Shown piece after piece: positions 7,091-12,654 of a stretch of 15,405 nt of DNA. Position 1 is the first letter of the stretch. Every line of letters begins with the position of its first letter. The notes beneath the pieces are model-generated. The model was given only the letters and a program-made list of their open reading frames with translations, searched no databases and was not told the DNA's origin. Both the position numbers and the translations under genes were made by a program. Source of the DNA: Deinococcus alpinitundrae (GTDB taxonomy: Bacteria > Deinococcota > Deinococci > Deinococcales > Deinococcaceae); the NCBI RefSeq assembly GCF_009982895.1, contig NZ_WXZL01000048.1, positions 1 through 15,405 on the forward strand, in the 5' to 3' direction.

Positions 7091-7997
7091 GTTTAGCTAT
7101 GCTGAGTGAGTGAGTCACGAGCGCCTAAAATGCACCCTGAAGATGAACCGCACGCGCTTCAAACGACGCACCGGGATCTACCCTGAAACGTTCGCTTTGA
7201 TGGAAGCTGTCCTGATCGAACGGGAAGATGGCAAGAAGAAGACAGGACGACGCGCAGCGCTTACGACTGCTGAACAACTTCTCCTGACACTAGAGTTCGG
7301 GCGGGAATACCGGACGTTCGCGCATCTGGGCGACGATTGGGGCGTTCATGAAACCACCGTGCAGCGCACGGTGGAAGGCGTAGAAGCGGCCTTGATCGCC
7401 AGTAGGCAGTTCCGACTGCCCGGTAAAAAATCTTGAAGCAAGCAGAGAACGTCTTCCAGATCATCGTGGTCGATGCAGCCGAAACGCCGTGTGAGCGACC
7501 CAAAAAAAGCGGGCAGGCTCCATACGGGTGCCGTTCTGCCCAAGACAGCAGCGCGCTTGGTACAGCGGCAAGAAAAAGCGCCACACGCTGAAAATACAGG
7601 TGGTCATCAACGTGGCGACACCCATGATCATGTGTGTCGCCACCACCGTCGGGTCTCGGCATGACCTGACCCTGTTTCGCGACGCGGGGGTGCGGATCCA
7701 TCGGGAAACTGCGCTGATCGGGGATGCCGGCTATCAGGGGATCTGGCGTGATCACGGCCACTCAATTACGCCGCACAAGGAGACCAAGGGCAGCCCGCTG
7801 ACGTCTGAACGGCGTCAGGAGAACCGGGTGCTCGCCTCGACCCGCCTACGGGTCGAGCATGTCATTCGGCGAAGATTTTTCGCGTGCTCAAGGACGTATA
7901 CCGTTATCGCAGACGACGCTTTTCCTTACGCGTAAATCTCATCGCTGCCCTGTCCAACCATGCCATGGCTCATCAAGCGTGACTTTCGCAGGAGGTC
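7075..7997 (+). mobile_element. Defective IS5-family insertion sequence with both ends intact
   Basis: A 923-bp element bounded by perfect terminal inverted repeats. Left end GACCTCCTGCGAAAGT starts at 7075; the right end is its complement, ending at 7997. It is flanked by TA on both sides (7073-7074 and 7998-7999), consistent with a 2-bp target duplication. The size, the two-frame transposase and the short target duplication fit the IS427-like branch of the IS5 family; the group assignment is tentative. The transposase is broken (see 7110-7982), so the element is not autonomous but could be mobilised in trans. Confidence 0.85.
7110..7982 (+). pseudogene. IS5-family DDE transposase, broken by three frame changes
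   Basis: Frame 1 (7110-7436) carries the helix-turn-helix domain (RFKRRTGIYPETF, then LLLTLEFGREYRTFAHLGDD and VHETTVQRTVE). It ends in TGA just after AAAAAATCT. A -1 step at that A6 run would continue into LKQAENVFQIIVVDAAETP, with the first catalytic Asp. This could be programmed frameshifting, known in some IS5 relatives. A second shift is needed at the A7 run near 7502, where about 39 nt also look inserted before WYSGKKKRHTLK. The DDE_Tnp_4 part then reads GSRHDLTLFRD and ALIGDAGYQGI (second Asp). A third shift near 7870 is needed to reach KIFRVLKDVYRYRRRRFSLR and NLIAALSNHAMA. One shift might be natural; three are not. Confidence 0.8.
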
Positions 7998-7999
7998 TA
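7982..7999 (+). repeat. Right terminal inverted repeat of the IS5-family element
   Basis: ACTTTCGCAGGAGGTCTA is the exact reverse complement of 7073-7090. The transposase stop (TGA 7980-7982) runs into it, as is usual for compact IS elements. Confidence 0.85.
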
Positions 8000-8190
8000 T
8001 TGATCGACATCTCAACGACTTTCGTCTGGAGACGATGTGTCGGGTGCTGGAGGTCGCGAAAAGTGGCTTCCACACCTGGCGAAGAAGGCCACCTTCTCTG
8101 CGCAGTATCCAGGATGTTCTACTGACCACACGGATCAAGGAGGTCCACACGGATCAAGGAGGTCTACCAGGAGCACTACGGCCGTTACGG
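7999..8190 (+). pseudogene. IS3-family OrfB N-terminal fragment
   Basis: Directly after the IS5 right end the frame reads IDRHLNDFRLETMCRVLEVA, then KSGFHTWRRRPPS and TRIKEV. This is the typical beginning of IS3-family OrfB (x-M-C-x-x-L-x-V-x-x-S-G-F-x-x-W). If one copy of a 19-bp tandem duplication is removed, the frame continues YQEHYGRYGA, matching the usual RxxxxGxYGxxR region. It then ends abruptly near 8190. The start codon is missing and the catalytic core is absent. Confidence 0.7.
8127..8164 (+). repeat. 19-bp perfect tandem duplication inside the IS3 fragment
   Basis: CACACGGATCAAGGAGGTC occurs at 8127-8145 and again at 8146-8164 with no gap. Because 19 is not a multiple of 3, it shifts the OrfB frame. 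It looks like a replication-slippage event. Confidence 0.9.
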
Positions 8191-8376
8191 TGCCCTTGAG
8201 TTCGTGCTGTCGGCCTGCACTTGTGACTTCAAGTCCTGGATCTCGGCCATCAATCGGTCACGCTCAGCCCTCACGTGCTGCAATTCCCCAGTCAGAATGT
8301 GGCAGTGGGGGCAGGCTGAGGGTTCGATCGCGCTTACTCTAGCCCACTGCTTCAGGCAAGACCCCCCGGTGAGCAG
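8185..8376 (-). pseudogene. Fragment with CPHCH motif and coiled coil, unrecognised
   Basis: A 63-codon minus-strand frame with no start codon. It reads LKQWARVSAIEPSACPHCHI, then GELQHVRAERDRLMAEIQDLK. That is a CxxCH metal-type motif followed by a charged heptad-like helix. The arrangement is seen at the N-termini of several transposases and DNA-binding proteins, but no family can be named. It overlaps the end of the IS3 fragment by a few bases, which probably marks the junction. From 8377 to 8705 I see only the hairpin at 8481-8510. Confidence 0.35.
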
Positions 8377-8480
8377 TCACTATCCCCAAAGCACAGTGAA
8401 GGCGAGCTGCTTCAGGGGTGCCTGTAGGCCGAAACCCCCGTTCGGGCGCTCAGTTACAGCGGCTACAGCAGCAGTGGTGC

Positions 8481-8510
8481 AAGCGGCTCCAGCAACTGCC
8501 GGAGCCGCTT
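8481..8510. repeat. Perfect 10-bp inverted repeat (hairpin)
   Basis: AAGCGGCTCC at 8481-8490 is exactly complementary to GGAGCCGCTT at 8501-8510, with a 10-nt loop. It is a strong hairpin on either strand but has no run of T on either side. It may be a factor-independent-like terminator remnant, a REP-like element or a transposon end. Confidence 0.6.
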
Positions 8511-8705
8511 CGTCAATGAAGTGTCCTCTCACGCCAGCTCGAACGCTTCCCAGGCAGTCGTCCCCGGGAAGCCACTTCCTTCCGGTGCATAAATTTGACT
8601 TTGCCCGCATCCAGCCCAGTTGACCTCCGCTCCCAAGACTGGCGCGGCCAGCAGCAGCCCCCAGAGCTGGGTGGTTTCCTACTCCGCCCGGCCTCACGCC
8701 ACGGT

Positions 8706-9182
8706 TCAGGTCTGGACGCTCAGATCCAGCTTCAGGTCCAAGCGGTTCATGCCAGGCCCAATGGCATCCGGCGTTTCACGCATCACCTGAAAGCCGAAGC
8801 GTTGAAAGAAGGGCGCGCTGTGTTGGGTGGTGTCCAACCAGACTTCGTGCGCTGTGGACTGAGTCCGCAACCAGTCGAGCCGTGCGCTCAACAAGCAGCT
8901 TCCCAAGCCGTGCCGGTGTTTGTTGCGGCGCACCATGCCCCAGGCCAGGCCAGCGTGGCCATCTGGCTGGACATATGCGCCGCCGCAAGCGATGGTTTCG
9001 CTCGCTTCCTCCAGCACCAGGTAACAGGCGATGCCCCACTTGTCGGTCTCGAAGTCATCCAGATCAGCCGCAAACTGCTCACGTTCGTTAGGCAGGAAAA
9101 AGGTTGGTACGTTCGAGTCAAATACAGCCAGACAAGCCGATCGATCGCGAGTCACATACGGTCGGATGGTCACGCTGTTCAT
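8706..9182 (-). CDS. GNAT-family N-acetyltransferase
   Basis: 158 aa. GNAT proteins transfer an acetyl group from acetyl-CoA to an amine. Visible features: the N-terminal strand and helix VTIRPYVTRDRSACLAVFD, the beta strands CYLVLEEA and IACGGAYV, motif A LAWGMVRRNKHRHGLGSCLL with the acetyl-CoA pyrophosphate loop RxxxxG-x-G/S at about 85-97, and the C-terminal AxxFFxRFGF (motif B) followed by a final strand. The length is normal. The substrate is unknown; small single-domain members acetylate antibiotics, amino acids or protein termini. ATG 9182 has only a weak ribosome-binding site. It is monocistronic, with debris on both sides. Confidence 0.92.
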   Translation of the reverse strand: MNSVTIRPYVTRDRSACLAVFDSNVPTFFLPNEREQFAADLDDFETDKWGIACYLVLEEASETIACGGAYVQPDGHAGLAWGMVRRNKHRHGLGSCLLSARLDWLRTQSTAHEVWLDTTQHSAPFFQRFGFQVMRETPDAIGPGMNRLDLKLDLSVQT

Positions 9183-9349
9183 CAGACTTGACCCAGAACG
9201 AAGATTGGGAGGTTAGCGTTCGTCATAGCTCGCTTCAGTTTACGTAACACTTCACGGCAAGGTTCGCTCGCCAACTGGCGGGAGTGGTGGCTAAACAAGG
9301 TTAGGAGAGTCGTTGAGTTAAACTTCGCCGCTCTGTCTGAGGGAGCAGC
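9183..9349. other. Gap upstream of the acetyltransferase gene
   Basis: This is the 5' region of the minus-strand acetyltransferase gene and the start of a mosaic of fragments. I see no open frame with recognisable content and no clear sigma-70-type promoter pair. Confidence 0.4.
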
Positions 9350-9535
9350 GTGAGCGCCACTGCGATCGTCGAGATCTAGAATATCCGCCTCTCCCTGCCG
9401 GATCACATTGACCCTGATGACGAGGACGCGGTCAGGGCATACGTCCGGTCGAACCTGAGCCGTGTCCGAGAAGCCGCTCAGGACTGCGATCCGGCAGACG
9501 TGCGGGTGTCGGGTGTGGCTGAGGTGCAGTCGTGA
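9350..9535 (+). pseudogene. Short phage-like gene interrupted by an in-frame TAG
   Basis: GTG 9350 follows GGGAG at a short spacing. The frame reads VSATAIVEI, a TAG at 9377-9379, then NIRLSLPDHIDPDDEDAVRA followed by YVRSNLSRVREAAQD, and stops at TGA 9533-9535. The acidic, regular sequence after the TAG looks like a genuine small protein. It lies 26 nt before a phage-type nuclease fragment, so the pair may be a prophage scrap. No family can be named. The TAG could also be a sequencing error. Confidence 0.4.
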
Positions 9536-9561
9536 CCCGGTAGCAGAAGGCCCCCGCAGGC

Positions 9562-9725
9562 ATGACGGAAAGCGGAGGCAGGGGCAGAGGCGACTCTACC
9601 CCCAAGAAGCGGGTCAACAGCCGGGCGAAAGGCAAGCGCGGTGAGCTTGACCTGGCACATACCCTCAAGGCAGCTGGCTTTCCGGCCACCAGGGGCCAGC
9701 AGCGCAAGGGCGGCGAGGGCCGCCC
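9562..9725 (+). pseudogene. Truncated phage-type Holliday-junction-resolvase-like nuclease
   Basis: ATG 9562 opens MTESGGRGRGDSTPKKRVNS, then RAKGKRGELDLAHTLKAAGF and PATRGQQRKGGEG. The pattern K-G-x-x-x-E-x-x-x-x-x-L-x-x-x-GFxAxRxxQxxGG matches the first third of the small PD-(D/E)XK nucleases found in phages. The Glu of GKRGEL would be the first active-site residue. The Asp and ExK motifs expected downstream are missing, because homology switches near 9725 to an HD-GYP sequence in another frame. The frame itself runs on to 9750 as unrelated residues. Confidence 0.55.
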
Positions 9726-9842
9726 GCGCAAGCCCGTGAAGAGATTGTAAAGCAGGCAGGCACACAGTTTGATCCGCAGATGGTCGACGTGTTCCTGGCC
9801 CTAGCGACAACTTCGCCGGAAGAAGGGCGTTCGAGCGGTTGA
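9726..9842 (+). pseudogene. C-terminal scrap of an HD-GYP cyclic-di-GMP phosphodiesterase
   Basis: In a frame different from the preceding nuclease scrap, codons from 9726 read AQAREEIVKQAGTQFDPQMV followed by DVFLALATTSPEEGRSSG and TGA at 9840-9842. EI-x-x-x-A-G-T-Q-F-D-P-x-x-V-x-x-F is the characteristic end of HD-GYP domains. The HD and GYP catalytic motifs are absent, so it is a dead fragment. The abrupt join to phage-type sequence is an illegitimate recombination scar. Confidence 0.7.
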
Positions 9843-9945
9843 AGCGTGTCACCACGCCTTATCTTGATCAAACAGGTGTCGGGAACAAGAAGCGAAACTG
9901 TGCTGTCTGGCAGCTCAGGCTGTGAGCAGGAATCCGTCAGACATG

Positions 9946-10000
9946 AGACCCACCAAAACTTATCCGCAGATCGGACGTCATCTGTGGATAAAGTGGGTCT
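9946..10000. repeat. Imperfect inverted repeat with DnaA-box-like arms
   Basis: AGACCCAC (9946-9953) pairs with GTGGGTCT (9993-10000). Inside, TTATCCGCAGAT (9960-9971) is opposed by ATCTGTGGATAA (9980-9991), around a GACGTC centre (9974-9979). The right inner arm contains TGTGGATAA (9983-9991), the complement of the consensus DnaA box TTATCCACA. The left arm (9960-9968) differs by one base. It could be two transposon ends meeting, a regulatory palindrome, or by chance origin-like. The IS3 OrfB tail begins at its right edge. Confidence 0.6.
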
Positions 10001-10112
10001 GCTGAAGCGACGAGTTAAATCCCGTTTCAGGGAACTGAAAAAGCTTTCCAGCACGCTGTTGTCCCAGCGATTCCCCTTGCGGCTCATGCTGCCATAGGCG
10101 CCAATGCGCCTC
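10001..10112 (-). pseudogene. IS3-family OrfB C-terminal fragment
   Basis: The minus strand reads RIGAYGSMSRKGNRWDNSVL followed by ESFFSSLKRDLT. This is the S-M-S-(R)-K-G-N-x-W-D-N-x-x-x-E-S-F-F-x-x-L-K signature carrying the third catalytic residue (Glu) of IS3-type DDE transposases. Homology stops after the SLKRDL region near 10005, where the inverted repeat begins, and upstream of RIG near 10112. Only about 37 codons survive. It is on the opposite strand from the OrfB start at 7999, so the two are not simply halves of one element. Confidence 0.75.
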
Positions 10113-10227
10113 AGCTCGATCTGAAACACCTTGCCAACCCATTGACTTCAAGCCGCACAAAGCGCAGCTCGCTGTTGGCCTCCGTGACCTGGCCGTTATT
10201 CCCGGTGAGGTGTACGCCTTTACGCAT
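10111..10227 (-). CDS. 38-codon ORF, possible gene fragment
   Basis: ATG 10227 to TGA 10111 reads MRKGVHLTGNNGQVTEANSE then LRFVRLEVNGLARCFRSS. The first 27 residues look like a beta-rich protein segment; the last ten coincide with the IS3 junction and look like read-through. No family is recognised. It is probably the truncated remains of a chromosomal gene interrupted by the IS3 fragment. Confidence 0.25.
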   Translation of the reverse strand: MRKGVHLTGNNGQVTEANSELRFVRLEVNGLARCFRSS

Positions 10228-10326
10228 CAGACCGCTTTCGAAAGCCTCGCTTTGTTATCGAATTTAAGGGAAAGGCAACCCATCACTGGCACTTGACATC
10301 CCTGGCGTCCACCTTCAGAGGCTGCT

Positions 10327-11568
10327 GTGGTGTTAACGTTAGAGAGACCCGTGACCCTGCCCAGTGACCCGTTCTTTCCAGCGCGCAGCCAGAACGTCAC
10401 CGACGGTCTGTCTCCCGTGATTGGGCGGCTCATGTTTGCGCTGATGTACATTGGTCAGGCCGTGCTAATTGCCTCCCTGCTGTTGACTCAGCCGGGAATC
10501 TTACCGAAAGGCTCGATGATCCTTGGGATCGCCAGTTATCTGGGGTTCGGCGCTTGCTTAGCTGGGCAAAGCTGGCCCGGCGTTTCCAAGCTGCCCAGGG
10601 TTTACCTGACAGTGGGGATGTCAGTGTGTTCGCTGCTGTTTAATCTGATGTTCAGCCGCTTAGATGGCTTTACCGCGCTGTCCTTGCAGGTCGTCAGCGC
10701 CATTGTGATCGTGACTGTCGTTTCCAGCCGGGCCGCCGTGGTCTGGATCGTGCTTCAGTCCTTGCTGCTCGCGTGGGCGAACGCCTGGGGGGTGTCGCTG
10801 GTGTACAAAGCGCTGCTCTACCCATCTTACACCGTCATGCAACTCTTCTCGGCCTACCTGATGAAAATACTATTGTTGGAGCGCCGTCAGCGCTTGGAGG
10901 TGATCCGGCTGAACAGCGAGTTGCAAGCAGCCCGTGACGCTGTGGCTGTCGCCTCGCAGGAAGCCGAGCGTCACCGGATTGCCCGCGACCTGCACGACAC
11001 GCTGGGCCATAGTCTGACCGCGCTAAGTCTCGAACTGGAATATGCCCAGCAGGTCGCGGGCGAACTTATCACCGAATCCCTGAACCGCGCGCAGGACATC
11101 AACCGGCAATTGCTAAGCGAGGTCCGGCAGACTGTTAACTCCATTCGCGAGCCGCGGAAACTTGAACTGTGCGAACAGCTGGAACGCCTGGGTGATCCCT
11201 TCCCAGCCTTGGACTTGCGAGTACGCTGCGACTTGGAACTGTCTTTGAGTCCTGAGACGGTTGAGACGCTGCTCAAGTGTGCCCGCGAAGCTGTAACTAA
11301 TGCTGTCAAGCACGCTTCGGCCCCACAGATCAGTTTGCGCCTGAGCCAGGAGGTGCAGGGGGCGCGGCTGGAGATCGAAAATGCCCTGGGTGAGCCGGCC
11401 GGAGACAGCTGGCACGAGGGCCACGGCTTGCAGGGCATGCGCGAACGGCTTGAAGCTATCGGCGGGCAGTTGCATATCCGCCGCGACGCCGCCTCATTTC
11501 AGGTCGAGGCGCGGGTTCCCCTGCATGAACAGTCTCAGGAACAGATGGTGGTTAGGAAAAGGTCTTGA
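10327..11568 (+). CDS. NarL/DesK-type membrane sensor histidine kinase
   Basis: 413 aa. The N-terminal 180 residues contain about five to six membrane spans (about 33-54, 62-80, 92-110, 116-133, 136-155, 165-184) with short loops and no large extracellular sensor domain, so it probably senses membrane state or a hydrophobic ligand. After a linker helix comes the HisKA_3 dimerisation motif ERHRIARDLHDTLGHSLTAL with phosphoacceptor His223. The ATPase domain has the N-box EAVTNAVKHA (321-330) and the G-box GHGLQGMRERLEAIGG (365-380). The start is taken as GTG 10327, although GTG 10351 after AGAGAG is also possible. The stop overlaps the TTG of the response-regulator gene by 4 nt. The pair is convergent with the peptide operon and is a reasonable candidate regulator of it, by analogy with bacteriocin systems. 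Confidence 0.93.
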   Translation: MVLTLERPVTLPSDPFFPARSQNVTDGLSPVIGRLMFALMYIGQAVLIASLLLTQPGILPKGSMILGIASYLGFGACLAGQSWPGVSKLPRVYLTVGMSVCSLLFNLMFSRLDGFTALSLQVVSAIVIVTVVSSRAAVVWIVLQSLLLAWANAWGVSLVYKALLYPSYTVMQLFSAYLMKILLLERRQRLEVIRLNSELQAARDAVAVASQEAERHRIARDLHDTLGHSLTALSLELEYAQQVAGELITESLNRAQDINRQLLSEVRQTVNSIREPRKLELCEQLERLGDPFPALDLRVRCDLELSLSPETVETLLKCAREAVTNAVKHASAPQISLRLSQEVQGARLEIENALGEPAGDSWHEGHGLQGMRERLEAIGGQLHIRRDAASFQVEARVPLHEQSQEQMVVRKRS

Positions 11569-12179
11569 AACTGCTACTGGCCGATGACCAAACACCAGTG
11601 CGTCAGGGGCTGCTGCGACTGCTGTCGCTGGCCTCCGATATCAAGGTGGTGGCGGAGGCTGTCGATGGCTGGGAGGCGCTGGACCTGGCTCGCCGCCTGG
11701 ACCCCAATCTGCTGCTGCTGGACGTGAGAATGCCGGGCTTAGACGGACTGGGCGTACTACGTACCCTGCGCGCCGAAGGCATGAAAACACCTGTGGTCCT
11801 GCTCAGCACCTTCAGTGATGAAAGTGCTGCCCTCAGCGGTCTGCGGCTGGGCGCGCACAGCTACCTACTCAAGGACGTGCATTTCGACGACTTACTGTCC
11901 ACCCTACGGGCCGCTGTGAAGGGCGAGAGCTCGGTTCACAGCAGGGTGCCTCGGCATCTGGCCGCTGCAGCAGGTGATCCGGCCTACTTTGATCTGACCT
12001 CACGCGAACATGAGATTTTGCGCCTGATGGCCGGGGGGTACTCCAACAAGCAGATCGCACTGGTGGTCGATCTTCAGGAGGGAACGGTCAAGAACCACGT
12101 ATCGAGCATTCTGCTCAAGCTTGGCGTTCATGACCGTACCCGCGCAGTCCTCAAAGCCCTAGAGCTGGGCCTGCTCTAA
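11565..12179 (+). CDS. NarL/LuxR-type response regulator
   Basis: 204 aa. The receiver domain (1-118) has the acidic pair D7/D8, phosphoacceptor Asp53 in LLLLDVRMPG, Ser81-Thr82 and Lys103 (LLKD). The LuxR-type helix-turn-helix (about 143-200) is typical: LTSREHEILRLMAGGYSNKQ then IALVVDLQEGTVKNHVSSIL. It should bind DNA as a dimer once phosphorylated by the upstream kinase. The start is TTG 11565, inside the kinase stop (TTGA), giving translational coupling. The gene ends 72 nt before the tail of the convergent membrane-protein gene. Targets are unknown; candidates are its own promoter and the promoter upstream of the small peptide gene. Confidence 0.95.
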   Translation: MKLLLADDQTPVRQGLLRLLSLASDIKVVAEAVDGWEALDLARRLDPNLLLLDVRMPGLDGLGVLRTLRAEGMKTPVVLLSTFSDESAALSGLRLGAHSYLLKDVHFDDLLSTLRAAVKGESSVHSRVPRHLAAAAGDPAYFDLTSREHEILRLMAGGYSNKQIALVVDLQEGTVKNHVSSILLKLGVHDRTRAVLKALELGLL

Positions 12180-12251
12180 AACGCAGATGAAGTCGGAATG
12201 AATCTCCAGAGAGGACCAACGGTCAGCCACTTCTCCCCCCTCATGAGGCGC
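12180..12251. other. Convergent intergenic region
   Basis: 72 nt between the response-regulator stop and the stop of the minus-strand membrane-protein gene. Only a 4-bp stem (GACC-AAC-GGTC) is visible, so no convincing terminator can be called for either convergent unit. Transcripts may overlap. Confidence 0.4.
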
Positions 12252-12620
12252 TCAGCGCACGATCCGATTGAGCAAAGCTGCTGCACCCACGCTCAAAACC
12301 AGAAGCATCCAGACCACGGCAGGTATCAGAAGAGCAAGTACACCTAGCAATTGCTCTAATGGCATCGATGGTTGGTGGAAGATCATCAGCGTTGTCCCCC
12401 ACGCCAAGCCAGCGCCGCAGAGAAATAGTGTCGTGACCACTCCGCCTTCCAAATCGCGGCGTGTCGACAAAATGATACTCACCAAGAACGTCAAGGGCAG
12501 CGAGAGCACCGGAAGCAGGCTCAATGCCAAGCCGTTGCCCAGCGCTCCAGCGCTGAAACACAGCACACGAACCCATGATCTATGAGGTGAGGACGGTGGA
12601 TCAAACGGAGTGGAATACAT
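12252..12620 (-). CDS. Small multi-span membrane protein; candidate immunity or export helper
   Basis: 122 aa, third gene of the peptide operon. About four hydrophobic segments (about 19-36, 38-52, 60-79 and 86-117, the last long enough for one to two spans) with a basic N-terminus (SSPHRSW) and a short basic tail (LLNRIVR). There is no recognisable family and no catalytic motif. ATG 12620 is preceded by AAAGGA at 6 nt, a good ribosome-binding site, and lies 34 nt after the stop of the ThiF/M50 gene, so the two are cotranscribed. In bacteriocin and RiPP loci, small unknown membrane proteins at this position are often self-immunity proteins. That is an inference from position only; it could instead assist the M50 enzyme or transport. 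Confidence 0.85.
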   Translation of the reverse strand: MYSTPFDPPSSPHRSWVRVLCFSAGALGNGLALSLLPVLSLPLTFLVSIILSTRRDLEGGVVTTLFLCGAGLAWGTTLMIFHQPSMPLEQLLGVLALLIPAVVWMLLVLSVGAAALLNRIVR

Positions 12621-12654
12621 GGCAGGTCCTTTGTGCAGGAGAACAGATCAGGCC

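Noticed and set aside
9960..9991. DnaA-box pair as evidence for a replication origin
   Set aside because: Only two boxes, no iterons, no A/T-rich unwinding region and no rep or dnaA gene nearby; the site also borders an IS fragment. Kept as a repeat and finding, not annotated as an origin.
10293..10298. TTGACA upstream of the histidine kinase as a -35 box
   Set aside because: A perfect -35 hexamer, but no -10-like sequence occurs 16-18 nt downstream, so a promoter is not supported.
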